Positions 44,404-53,123 of a stretch of 64,000 nucleotides of DNA are shown here, piece after piece (position 1 is the stretch's first letter; each line of letters begins with the position of its first letter). The stretch is from Devosia sp. (GTDB lineage: Bacteria > Pseudomonadota > Alphaproteobacteria > Rhizobiales > Devosiaceae), in the NCBI RefSeq assembly GCF_024707125.1, contig NZ_JANQAH010000011.1:310001-374000 (forward strand). Reading direction: 5' to 3'. Position numbers and translations under genes: made by a program. The notes beneath the pieces are model-generated. The model worked only from the letters and a program-made list of their open reading frames with translations. It was not told the DNA's origin and searched no databases.

Positions 44404-44456
44404 GCGCCCCATTCCGGTCGGTAAAGCCACACCATCCATATCCTAAAAGCGGACAC
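44404..44456. repeat. Dispersed intergenic repeat, copy 2
   Basis: GCGCCCCATTCCGGTC, a 25-nt spacer (44420-44444), then AAAAGCGGACAC. The layout is the same as in the copies near 35.1, 48.7 and 53.0 kb. Confidence 0.65.
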
Positions 44457-44535
44457 CGACGCGCACGGTTGCATAGTCGGACCGATCCTGGCTTTGCGGT
44501 TGCGACGCAGAGCGTCGCCATGGGGTACACTAAGC

Positions 44536-45414
44536 TTACGGATGACAGGATTCGGGATAAGCCATGGCCCTTTGAGCTAGATCGGCATAGTGAGCCATCT
44601 CGGCGGCGCACCAATCCTCGAATTCGTCAACAAGCTCTTCAGTCACGCCGAGTTCCTGAGGGCCGCAGGCCAGCAAGGCTCGGGCCTGCCGCATATGACC
44701 AAGCACGTTACCCACATGCGATTCCGAAACCTGGAAACGCTCGGCAAGGGCACCGTGGGTCAGAGAAATCCCCTCCTCGCCCGCCGCACGTCGATAGCGG
44801 CTGAGGACCAGGGCCACCAGCAGTGGATAACCGCTGTCGTAACCGGCCAGTTGCAGCACCGCTGGGAACTCGGAAATCACGCTGCCGGTCCCCTGCACTC
44901 GGGCTGCCGAAAGAAAGATCATCTCGCCCAGGACGCCGGCATCCTGTTCGAACGGCAGCGCGAGAGCGCTTCCCGCGATGAGGTCGTAGGCCTGAACGAA
45001 CGCGGCGCACGACCGGCCCACTTCACGGATCAGGCTCTCGGCGGGCCGCAGGATTTTCTGCCGTCTGTCGCCCGGGAGTGTTTCGATGCTGATGAGGTTG
45101 CGCGCTTGCAGCATCGCGCAGAACGTAGCGGTCTGCCGCGGGCTTTGCCCCGATACGGCCTGCAACCGTGAGAGGTTGGGCACGGCGGCGCCGTGGTTAG
45201 ACCAGCCGTAATACTGCCCTATCAGCATATAGGCCGAGTAGTAGCGCTCAAGTTGATTAAGCAGCTTGCGCACGGGCCACCCTGCGGGTGCGGGCTCGAC
45301 CATCTTCTCGCAATATTGTGCCACGCTTTGGCGAAAGCGAGCATCGGCCCTGAGTGCCGACGGCCCCATGACGTTCGCTGTGTCAGGTGGAAGCCTTCTC
45401 TTCATCGAAATCAT
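44536..45414 (-). CDS. Transcriptional regulator with two winged-helix-like segments
   Basis: A protein of up to 292 residues. One winged-helix region is near residues 80-140 (NLSRLQAVSGQSPRQTATFC, then a MarR-like wing IETLPGDRRQKILRPA). A second HTH is near the C-terminus (LAERFQVSESHVGNVLGHMR, then a short wing). I do not recognise a named family; the arrangement suggests a homologue of repeated MarR-like regulators. ATGs at 45414 and 45405 are both possible. It lies between the fructan-type operon and a large autotransporter gene that it faces away from, so it might regulate the latter. Confidence 0.6.
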   Translation of the reverse strand: MISMKRRLPPDTANVMGPSALRADARFRQSVAQYCEKMVEPAPAGWPVRKLLNQLERYYSAYMLIGQYYGWSNHGAAVPNLSRLQAVSGQSPRQTATFCAMLQARNLISIETLPGDRRQKILRPAESLIREVGRSCAAFVQAYDLIAGSALALPFEQDAGVLGEMIFLSAARVQGTGSVISEFPAVLQLAGYDSGYPLLVALVLSRYRRAAGEEGISLTHGALAERFQVSESHVGNVLGHMRQARALLACGPQELGVTEELVDEFEDWCAAEMAHYADLAQRAMAYPESCHP

Positions 45415-45600
45415 AGGCAAAGTTTGGGGTGGCAGCACTTTAGCTGGCCGGCCAGAACTATCAACCTTGGCGCAAGGCGTACCTTCCAACGAAGCTGGTA
45501 GAGTGTTTTCATGATCGCACGATTGGGGAGGGTCGAAGCGGCTTCAGGATATTCCACGGCCCCTTGGCGTCCTCACACGCTGCTATGCCGGGCGAAGGTG

Positions 45601-48546
45601 ATGGGCATAGGCGGAGCTGTTTTCGTCCGTCTGCTTGCCCTGCTTTTCGCTTCTTTTCTCCTAGTCGCGCCGTCCTTGGCCCAGGTTAGCCTGGTGCCGG
45701 GAAGCCTTCCCAATCCTACGGTCGGCGCTCCCTATTATCAGTTGTTCAATGCCCTCGGTGGAACTCCGCCCTACACTGTCTGGCTTGCCGGCCCGTTGCC
45801 CGCCGGGATCACATTTTCCGGCTCAGCGCTGTCAGGGACGCCCTCCGAAAGCGGCACATTCACCTTCAGCGTGTTTGCTTCCGACTTCGTTGGTGCATCG
45901 GATTCGAACAGCTATACCCTGACTGTCGGAGCACCCACGATCTCCCTGTCACCTGGCGGCCTGCCCGCAGGCGCCGTCGGAACAGCATATTCGCAGAGCC
46001 TTTTGGCGTTCGGTGGCACCGCACCCTATACTTTCTCTTTGTCTGGCGTCTTGCCCTCCGGCATCACCCTGACGCCGACCGGACTGCTATCGGGCACCCC
46101 GCTTGCCGCAGGATCCTACACATTTTCCGTCATCGTCACGGATTCTACCACGGGAAACGGCCCGCATACGGCGTCGATTTCCCGGACATTGGTCATCGCG
46201 CCGCCCAGTGTGAGTCTGTCGCCAACATTGCCCGATGCAACCGTAGGCCAGCCCTATTCGCAGATGATTTCAGCGTCCGGCGGCCTGGCGCCCTACACCT
46301 TCAGCCTCGATTCCGGCGCACTTCCCGCCGGGCTCCTGCTTGGGCCCGATGGATCGATTTCGGGGACGGCAGAGGAAGATGGCACGTTCAGCTTCACTGT
46401 CTCGGCCCGGGATTCGACCTCTGGCACCCCCATCACCGGCTCCCAGGCCTATAGCCTCGACGTCGCGCCTCCCACCATTACGCTTTCTCCCGCAAGCCTG
46501 CCGGACGGGCGGGCTGGTGCCCCTTATTCTGCAGCCATTGCCGCAAGCGGGGGAACGGCACCTTACACCTACACCATCACGGGCACGCTCCCCCCAGGCG
46601 TCACGTTGTCCTCCTCCGGCCTCCTGTCGGGTACGCCAACCGGGAGCAACCTCTATTCCTTCACCGTCATGGCCACGGATTCCAGCGGCGGAACAGGCCC
46701 CCATTCAGGCACGCAGACCTACAATATCGCCACCTACTTGCCGAACTTCACCTTGCTTCCCGACGACCTGGCTGTGGCCACGGCGGGCCAGCCCTATTCG
46801 CAGCCGGTGGTCGCCGGCGGCGGCACCGAGCCCTATACCTATTCCATATATGCAGGCGCTCTGCCGGCCGGCCTGACCTTCTCCGGCGGCACCATTTCGG
46901 GCACACCCACGGCGATCGGCTCGTTCTTCGTGACCATCATTGCCAGGGATTCAACGACCGGCTCGGGCTCCCCCTTTGGCGTGGCAAAATACTATCCGCT
47001 GATTGTTGCCGCCCCCACCATAGCAATGGGCCCCACGACCCTGCCAGCGGCCAATTCAGGATCCTTCTATTCACAGATCCTGACGGCGAGTGGCGGAGCG
47101 GCGCCCTATACTTTCGCGCTCTCCGCGGGCAGCCTTCCGCCCGGATTGACCCTTTCCCCCTCCGGAACCCTGTCCGGGATGCCGACGGCCTCCGGAGTCT
47201 TCAATTTTTCCATCACGGCTACGGATGGGTCGGTCGGTGTCGGCCCCTTTTCCGCAACGCAGACCCATAGCCTGAGCGTTGGCGCCACCGGACGGCTCGT
47301 CGTCGCCGTGCGGTCCAATGTCGATGGCACTTTCGGCTTTAGCTCACCCGAGCCTTCGCTGAACGCGCTCACCGTCGGAACGACAGGCGGCATCGGTCAG
47401 AGTGGCGCGATCGACCTGCCCGCCGGCTCCTTCCGGATAGCCGCCGCCGACCTGAGCGGGGCCGGCACGGCGCTGACAGCCATCAAGTGCAACGACAATG
47501 ACAGCAGCGGAGACATCACCACCCGCTCCGCAAACATTGTGCTTGATGCCAGCGAAAGCCTGACCTGCACCTTCACGTTCCTAAATTCCCGGGAAGAGAC
47601 TACGGGGCTCATCGAAGACTTCCTCGAAACGCGGGCTTCGCTGATCCTCGCAAATCAGCCGCGCTCAGAGCGTCGCATCGACCGTCTGAATGGCATTGCG
47701 CCACGGGGCGATATCGGCTCGGCACTCATGACCTACCTGCCGGCACTTGCCCGTGGAAGCGCACTGCAGTCGTCCATCAGCCTCAGTGCCATCGAGGGTG
47801 CGATTGGCCACGAAAATCCCAACCCGCTAGACATCTGGATGGAAGGGACGTTCATGCGCATTGATGCCGCCCGCGACGGCCAGCTCGTGCTGGGCAGCGT
47901 TGGAGCTGACTATCTCGTCACGCCCGACCTGCTCGTCGGCGGGTTTGTGCAACTCGATCACGCCATTCAAGGCCAGGCAGGATTGCCCGGATTTGCTTCG
48001 GGCACTGGCTGGATGGCGGCTCCCTATGCCACCATGCGGCTACACGAGCATCTTTATCTGGACCTGCTGGCGGGCTTCGGCCGCTCCAGCAACAGCATCA
48101 ATCCCTTCGGATCGTATGAAGACAGGTTCGGAGCAACGCGCTGGATCCTCAGTGCCGCTCTCCAGGGACAATGGACGGCCGGCCCCTGGACCATCTCCCC
48201 GCGCGCCAGCCTTGGCTATTTCACGGAGACCAGCGATGCCTATCTTGACGCGCTGGGTATCGCGATACCTTCCATCGCCACGGGGGTCGGTCAAATCGCG
48301 ATCGGACCTTCCGTCTCATATCGACTTACAGCAGGCGACATCGCCATCGACCTGGGGCTAGGGCTGGAAGGGGCAGCCGATTTCGGCCCAAATCTCCGGT
48401 TCGAAAATGGTCAGGCTCGCCTCAAGGCCAGCATTGATGCCATGGCGCCGAGCGGCGCTAACATCGGCCTTGCCATCGGTCTTAATGGGATCGCCGACGG
48501 AACTGTCCTGAGCGTCTCTGGTCGCCTTGCAGTCCCCATGAAGTAA
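45601..48546 (+). CDS. Autotransporter with six Ig-like (He_PIG) repeats
   Basis: About 981 residues. A signal peptide (VRLLALLFASFLLVAPSLAQ) is followed by six tandem repeats of 84-91 residues that share LP.G..G..YSQ....GG..PYTFSL.....LP.G......SGTP...G...F.V.A.D. A linker with a possible disulphide pair (IKCNDNDSS and SLTCTFTFLN) comes next. The last about 250 residues form a beta-barrel of the autotransporter type (LDIWMEGTFMRIDAARDGQLVLGSVGADYLV in part). He_PIG repeats are common in surface adhesins. The ATG at 45601 places the signal peptide at the N-terminus; an in-frame start at 45511 would not. The C-terminus (RLAVPMK) lacks the usual final Phe. Confidence 0.85.
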   Translation: MGIGGAVFVRLLALLFASFLLVAPSLAQVSLVPGSLPNPTVGAPYYQLFNALGGTPPYTVWLAGPLPAGITFSGSALSGTPSESGTFTFSVFASDFVGASDSNSYTLTVGAPTISLSPGGLPAGAVGTAYSQSLLAFGGTAPYTFSLSGVLPSGITLTPTGLLSGTPLAAGSYTFSVIVTDSTTGNGPHTASISRTLVIAPPSVSLSPTLPDATVGQPYSQMISASGGLAPYTFSLDSGALPAGLLLGPDGSISGTAEEDGTFSFTVSARDSTSGTPITGSQAYSLDVAPPTITLSPASLPDGRAGAPYSAAIAASGGTAPYTYTITGTLPPGVTLSSSGLLSGTPTGSNLYSFTVMATDSSGGTGPHSGTQTYNIATYLPNFTLLPDDLAVATAGQPYSQPVVAGGGTEPYTYSIYAGALPAGLTFSGGTISGTPTAIGSFFVTIIARDSTTGSGSPFGVAKYYPLIVAAPTIAMGPTTLPAANSGSFYSQILTASGGAAPYTFALSAGSLPPGLTLSPSGTLSGMPTASGVFNFSITATDGSVGVGPFSATQTHSLSVGATGRLVVAVRSNVDGTFGFSSPEPSLNALTVGTTGGIGQSGAIDLPAGSFRIAAADLSGAGTALTAIKCNDNDSSGDITTRSANIVLDASESLTCTFTFLNSREETTGLIEDFLETRASLILANQPRSERRIDRLNGIAPRGDIGSALMTYLPALARGSALQSSISLSAIEGAIGHENPNPLDIWMEGTFMRIDAARDGQLVLGSVGADYLVTPDLLVGGFVQLDHAIQGQAGLPGFASGTGWMAAPYATMRLHEHLYLDLLAGFGRSSNSINPFGSYEDRFGATRWILSAALQGQWTAGPWTISPRASLGYFTETSDAYLDALGIAIPSIATGVGQIAIGPSVSYRLTAGDIAIDLGLGLEGAADFGPNLRFENGQARLKASIDAMAPSGANIGLAIGLNGIADGTVLSVSGRLAVPMK
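45685..47285 (+). repeat. Six tandem 84-91-residue coding repeats
   Basis: Repeat units begin near 45685, 45937, 46209, 46477, 46747 and 47020. Conserved landmarks are YSQ, GG.APYTFSL, LP.GLTL, SGTP and the domain-final TL.V..P. The repeats are diverged at DNA level, so this looks old rather than recently expanded. Confidence 0.75.
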
Positions 48547-48705
48547 GCTCAGACGGACGACGAAACCTAACTTCAATCGAACTGCAGAAGGTCGCGGGAA
48601 ATAGGCGCGTATGTGTGCCGCTGGGCTGTACAATGGGCTGTCATAATGCAGACTTATGCACGTGGAAGTCCGATCAAAGTGCTCGTCTCCCTGGCGTTCT
48701 GCCTC

Positions 48706-48759
48706 GCGCCCTCATTCCGGTCCGTTAGTGAGCCCTCGCACGATCCCAAAAGCGGACAC
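48706..48759. repeat. Dispersed intergenic repeat, copy 3
   Basis: CGCGCCCTCATTCCGGTC, a 25-nt spacer (48723-48747), then AAAAGCGGACAC. It lies downstream of the Ig-repeat autotransporter. Confidence 0.65.
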
Positions 48760-48950
48760 AGTCAGTCGTGCAGTTCAGCGACCAGATTGGGGTGGAGAGC
48801 AGAACGTCAGCTATCAATAAAAGTTTAGGATAGAGCTGACATCACGGAACCGGTTTAGGATCCGTTTTGCATCGGCAAGCGCATCTTCAGCGCTGAGGCA
48901 TCGGCCGCTCCACTCCACATCGTGCCACTGGCGCCTTCCGTAAAGGCACC

Positions 48951-48972
48951 AAAAAGGCGCGCGCCGGCCTTT
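48951..48972 (-). terminator. Candidate intrinsic terminator of the leftward autotransporter
   Basis: On the minus strand AAAGGC-CGGCGCGC-GCCTTT is followed by further Ts (T5 in all), about 145 bp past the stop of the gene at 49116. The loop is GC-rich and could add pairs. Confidence 0.45.
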
Positions 48973-49115
48973 CACTCACTCCCGCATTGCTCTGTTGGGC
49001 TGGTCTGCGAAAGGCTGAAGCAGGAGGGCCAACGCCTCGACCAGCATGCAGGGCACAAGCCAGTCAGGGGTGGACAGGCGTGCCAGCTCTGCCTCAGGCA
49101 GCCGCCAAGGCCCCT

Positions 49116-51284
49116 TCAAAATTTTCCAACAGCCTTTAACGAAACCGATTGGCTGAGGTAATCATTTCGACCGCTGACATCATAGCGGATCGAGGCATCT
49201 GCCCCGCCGTTGAGGCTATAGGTGAGGCCCAGACCAGACTTGGCGAGCCATGGACTGTGCTCAATCCCGGCGGCAACGAAGCTCTGTCCGGGTGCGCCGA
49301 CATATGATGCAGTCAGTGCACCATTATCGTTGATGACCTCATAGGAGACGCCAAGAACTGCATCGAGCTGCACATTGGAAGTGAGGTCATGGACGAAGCG
49401 GCCATCCACACCAAGGCTCAGGGCCTCGACGGTGTTGGCTTCCACAGCAAGGCTCAAAGCTCCGGCATCGCGCTCGATATAGCCCTGACTTCCGAGCCGA
49501 GTGTAGTCTGTCCGAATTGTTGGAATAAAAACACTGGCCTCATCCAGAACGATAGCTTTGGACAAGCTGCCGCCTACATGCAGGCTCAAACTATCGAAAC
49601 TGCCCCTGGCGGTTCTATTGAGCCCTCCAAAGCTGAGGCCGCGCTCACTGTCGGTCTTGATCCAGCCGGCGTCGACCTGGAAACCGAGCGTGAAATCATC
49701 GAGCTCATGGCTGCCATAGGCGGCAAGGACATTGCTGTTGATCCCCGCGCTGGTTCCCGCGCCACTCAGGTGACTATTGCCGTCGAGCTGGGTGTTGGCA
49801 AGAGCGTAGGCAAGGCCGACTTGGGTGCCTCCGAAGTCACCTTCGACACCAGCCGCCAGTCCCCAGGTATTCGCGCCGTAACCCGAGGCGTTTCCAGTGG
49901 TGTCGTTCTGCACGGCTCTGGAACCCATGGGGGTGATCCAGACGTGCCGGCTTGTCGCCGTGCCATCGGTGGATATACCGACCTGCGCAGGGGCGATGCG
50001 CCCAGCAAAGATCGAGTTGAAACTGTCTAGTACGCCCAGCGTAACGTTGGCGCTGGCATTGAGCGGCAACGTCTGTGCGGCTGCCCGGGCGACGCTGCGC
50101 TCGTCCGACAGAAGGCCGAATGCTGTGATGACGTTGGCCATATCGCCGGTCGGCATCCCCTGGATCTGGGTATCAAGGACGCCGGCCGCGCCTAGGGCTG
50201 GATACAGTTGATTATTCAGAACCGAGCTGTAGACGGTGGTGCCGACGCTACTGGTACTGACGCCAAGATCGACGCTATTGCTATTGATATAGGCGGTGAA
50301 ATCAAACAGCGCAGAGTTATCGGTGACGATAAAATTGGTCGCATTCAGCGTGCCAGCAGTGATGACTCCCGTCAGGGAGGCACCATTGGCCAGTGTCGGA
50401 CTGCCAATGACATCTACTACAAGATTGCTATTGTTGAAGGTGGCCGTACCGCTAACGCTGAGCTTACCATAGTTCGCGCTGCCGGCGACGCCAAGGGCAA
50501 GGACCTGGCTGCCGCTCTGGGTGTAGCTGTCCACTGCCAGCGTACCCGCGATTACCGAAGTGTCGCCACTCCAGGAGTTGTTGCCAGCGATGGTGAGCGT
50601 GCCTGCTCCCAGTTTGGTCAGACCACCGGTGCCAATGAGGATGCCGGGAGTCTGCATACCGACGTTGTAGCCGTTGGTATCGAAGAAGGCCCCATTCGCT
50701 TGGATATCAATGTCCCCAAAACTGAAATTGGGAAAGAACTCGAACTCATTGCTCCGAGCCTGCAGGATGCCGCCATCCCACTGAAGCAACCCTGTGCCAG
50801 CGCCCTTCATAAGATAGGGCGTCGAAAACAGCCCACGACCACTGCCGGCACCGCTAAGTGTCAACTGGGCGAAGCTACTGATGCTCCCTGCAAGGTCAGT
50901 TCCATCGCGAACGATTATGCTCGCTCCGTCGTCCACCATGACGAAGGCCTGCCCACCGAAGCCGATGGTGAGGAAGCCATTGGTCGTCCACGTCGCACCT
51001 GCGCCGGTGACGAAGACCTCGCCGTGGCCGAGGGCATTGAAGCCGATATAGGCATCAGTATTGGTCGCTTCGCCCCCGGCGGAAATATTGAGTTCACCGT
51101 TCCCGTTCCCGCCAACGATGAGATATCCCGCAGCATCGAATTGCACGCCTGAAGTCACGTTTCGGACCCCGCCGCCGTCAATGACTTCATTGGCCAGTGC
51201 CGCCACTGCCGCTATGGAAAAGCCGGCCGTCAGCAGTGCTTTAGCTACAGAAGTCTGCGACATGCTGGCTTTTCCATGCTTCAT
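49116..51284 (-). CDS. Autotransporter outer membrane beta-barrel protein
   Basis: A 722-residue classical autotransporter. The N-terminal signal is ALLTAGFSIAAVAALA. The passenger beta-helix (residues about 30-340) contains a PATR-like repeat (GTGGLTKLGAGTLTIAGNNSWSGDTSVIAGTL, given here as two parts: GGLTKLGAGTLTIAG and NSWSGDTSVIAGTL). The barrel domain (about 440-722) starts VWITPMGSRAVQN, continues GYGANTWGLAAGVEGDF and ends with the outer-membrane signature SLKAVGKF, with a terminal Phe. It probably displays an adhesive or structural passenger. It has its own divergent promoter region toward 51285-51752 and converges on the other autotransporter. Confidence 0.9.
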   Translation of the reverse strand: MKHGKASMSQTSVAKALLTAGFSIAAVAALANEVIDGGGVRNVTSGVQFDAAGYLIVGGNGNGELNISAGGEATNTDAYIGFNALGHGEVFVTGAGATWTTNGFLTIGFGGQAFVMVDDGASIIVRDGTDLAGSISSFAQLTLSGAGSGRGLFSTPYLMKGAGTGLLQWDGGILQARSNEFEFFPNFSFGDIDIQANGAFFDTNGYNVGMQTPGILIGTGGLTKLGAGTLTIAGNNSWSGDTSVIAGTLAVDSYTQSGSQVLALGVAGSANYGKLSVSGTATFNNSNLVVDVIGSPTLANGASLTGVITAGTLNATNFIVTDNSALFDFTAYINSNSVDLGVSTSSVGTTVYSSVLNNQLYPALGAAGVLDTQIQGMPTGDMANVITAFGLLSDERSVARAAAQTLPLNASANVTLGVLDSFNSIFAGRIAPAQVGISTDGTATSRHVWITPMGSRAVQNDTTGNASGYGANTWGLAAGVEGDFGGTQVGLAYALANTQLDGNSHLSGAGTSAGINSNVLAAYGSHELDDFTLGFQVDAGWIKTDSERGLSFGGLNRTARGSFDSLSLHVGGSLSKAIVLDEASVFIPTIRTDYTRLGSQGYIERDAGALSLAVEANTVEALSLGVDGRFVHDLTSNVQLDAVLGVSYEVINDNGALTASYVGAPGQSFVAAGIEHSPWLAKSGLGLTYSLNGGADASIRYDVSGRNDYLSQSVSLKAVGKF

Positions 51285-51681
51285 CGTTCACTTCCCCAAC
51301 ACTCTCCTAAAGCAGGTGAGTGATTGCATCTTTTTGACTTACGTCCGTAACACCCTCTCTTGCGCGTGTAGTACTCAGGTCAGCACAGATCAGGTCTGAA
51401 GCAGTTAAGCACTGTGAATAAACACTTTTCTTAAACTCGGCAATTCCCGATCAGGGCAAAAGCGTGCGCGCTTGTTGAAAATGCGCCGGGTTAATCCGCA
51501 CCGTTCCGGACATTCCTGCATGGCCACGTCCGTTTTTAGCAAACGGCCAAAGTAGTTGCTTTGACCGCAATCGGTCGGTCTCAGGCAGCCCTTTCGGGGA
51601 AGGAAGCTGACTGTCGACTATTAGTCTCCTGTGGCTAAACAGCTGACAACTTTGTGCACCTAGGCTCGGTTAACATTGCGA

Positions 51682-51710
51682 TTGACAGGTCGCTCTGCCC
51701 AGAGCATTGT
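51682..51710 (+). promoter_or_regulatory. Sigma70-type promoter of the NTF2-like/TetR pair
   Basis: TTGACA at 51682-51687, a 17-bp spacer, then CATTGT at 51705-51710. The -35 is a perfect consensus and the -10 is weak. The palindrome beginning at 51708 overlaps the -10 and presumed start, which is where a repressor would block it. Confidence 0.5.
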
Positions 51711-51740
51711 ACCGATAGGTACATTCAATACCAATCAGTA
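51708..51740. promoter_or_regulatory. TetR-type operator sites
   Basis: TGTACC-GATA-GGTACA (51708-51723) is an inverted repeat with perfect 6-bp arms. A weaker TACCAATCAGTA follows at 51729-51740. The TetR gene lies two genes downstream, so autorepression is likely. Confidence 0.6.
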
Positions 51741-51752
51741 CAGGAACTCACT

Positions 51753-52217
51753 ATGTCACGCCCCCCTCTACCCCCATTCACCCGAGAAACAGCCATCGAA
51801 AAGGTTCGTTTGGCCGAAGATGGCTGGAACACGCGCGATGCCGCAAAAGTGGCTCTGGCCTACACGCCGGACACGCATTGGCGTAACCGCGCCGAGTTTT
51901 GCACCACCCGCGAAGAGGCACAGGCCTTTTTGACCCGCAAATGGAACAAGGAGCACGAATACCGCCTCATCAAAGAATTGTGGGCCTTTACTGAAAACCG
52001 GATCGCGGTCCGCTATGCCTATGAATATCGTGACGACAGCGGGCGCTGGTATCGCGCTTACGGCAACGAGAACTGGGAATTTGTAGAGGACGGCCTGATG
52101 GCAAACCGGCACGCGAGCATCAATGAAATGCCAATATCGGAAAGCGAGCGTCTGTTCCGCTGGCCGTTGGGTCGCCGGCCCGATGACCACCCCGGCCTCA
52201 CTGATCTGGGTCTCTGA
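51753..52217 (+). CDS. NTF2-like/DUF1348 family protein
   Basis: A 154-residue SnoaL/NTF2-fold protein of the DUF1348 group: [65 protein letters not shown] and [22 protein letters not shown] are all typical. No enzymatic role is established for the family. The start at 51753 puts it after a weak AGGAA. A TetR regulator follows 2 bp after the stop, and operators lie just upstream, so this is a small self-regulated unit, possibly responding to a toxic or xenobiotic small molecule. Confidence 0.88.
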   Translation: MSRPPLPPFTRETAIEKVRLAEDGWNTRDAAKVALAYTPDTHWRNRAEFCTTREEAQAFLTRKWNKEHEYRLIKELWAFTENRIAVRYAYEYRDDSGRWYRAYGNENWEFVEDGLMANRHASINEMPISESERLFRWPLGRRPDDHPGLTDLGL

Positions 52218-52219
52218 AT

Positions 52220-52777
52220 ATGGCTCGACTGGTCGCCGAAAGATCCGACGCTATAGCGCCCCTTGCCGAAGTTTTCCGCGAGTATGGCTATGAGGGCGCC
52301 AGTCTGGCGTTGATCAGCAAGGCTACGGGTCTTGGAAAGGGCAGCCTGTACCACTTTTTTCCCAACGGGAAGGAAGAGATGGTGCAGGCCGTCCTCGCCG
52401 ATATCCACCAATGGTTCGAAAACTCTATCTATTCGCCCCTGCGAGACGGGGACGATGCTGATGAAGCCATTAATTTGATGCTCGAAGAGACCCTAGCCTA
52501 TTTCAAATCAGGTCGGCGCGTTTGCCTCGTCGGCTCCTTGGCAGTCGGCAATACGCGGGACCGCTTCTCCGAAGCTATTCGGGGGTATTTTGTCAATTGG
52601 ATAGAGGCTTTGAAAGCAGCGCTTGTTCGACAAGGTAGAGATCCGGCGCTTGCGCATAGTCTCTCCGAAAACGCGGTACTCTCGATACAAGGCGCGATTG
52701 TACTGTCTCGGGCGATGGACGATCCCAATATGTTCCAGCGCGCGATTGACCAGCTTCGAAGCAACTTGGCGGCTTAG
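52220..52777 (+). CDS. TetR-family transcriptional regulator
   Basis: A 185-residue repressor. The N-terminal HTH (IAPLAEVFREYGYEGASLALISKATGLGKGSLYHFFPNGKEEM, in consecutive parts) has the TetR signature GKGSLYHFFP.K. The C-terminal domain (about 60-185) is a helical effector domain of the AcrR/YcdC-like group with LVGSLAVGNTRDRFSEAI. It sits 2 bp after the DUF1348 gene in one transcript and probably binds the inverted repeats at 51708-51740. Confidence 0.92.
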   Translation: MARLVAERSDAIAPLAEVFREYGYEGASLALISKATGLGKGSLYHFFPNGKEEMVQAVLADIHQWFENSIYSPLRDGDDADEAINLMLEETLAYFKSGRRVCLVGSLAVGNTRDRFSEAIRGYFVNWIEALKAALVRQGRDPALAHSLSENAVLSIQGAIVLSRAMDDPNMFQRAIDQLRSNLAA

Positions 52778-53123
52778 GGGATGGCGTTCGACAAGCAGGC
52801 CATTGCCGCGCTCAGCACGTCTAACTGGTTGCCAGGCATGCCGGCTTTTACGAGATGGGAGCGGAACTACTGACCCACTGGTCCGAGGCTCTGCGGCGTC
52901 TGCTTTGAAGAACAGCGTAGAACCCTCGGGGTGGCCGTAGTCGTGAACTGTCGGGCAGCAACGCGCCCCATTTCGGTCATTGGGGTTATTCTCGCCAATG
53001 CCCAAAAGCTGCCGGTCTCTTCGATACCCCGGCCACCGCTGTTTGGCGATTTCTTTCTGTCGGCCTTGTGAAGCATCCACCGAATTTACTCGGCCACGAC
53101 TGAATCTCAGGCCAAGGCCACAA
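52778..53123. other. Intergenic region between convergent genes, with diverged repeat copy 4
   Basis: About 350 bp between the TetR gene and the end of the ten-gene sugar operon. At 52962-53015 CGCGCCCCATTTCGGTC, a 25-nt spacer and AAAAGCTGCCGG match the dispersed repeat, with the second block diverged. No gene or clear terminator was seen. Confidence 0.5.

Larger units (their letters stand above)
48547..49115. other. Intergenic region between two convergent autotransporter genes
   Basis: About 570 bp. It contains copy 3 of the dispersed repeat and a GC-rich hairpin with a T5 tail on the minus strand. No supported gene or RNA was seen. Confidence 0.5.
51285..51752. other. Intergenic region with divergent promoters
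   Basis: About 470 bp upstream of both the leftward autotransporter and the rightward NTF2-like/TetR pair. A -35/-10 pair and TetR-type operators lie at its right end. The left part shows nothing recognisable. Confidence 0.5.
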
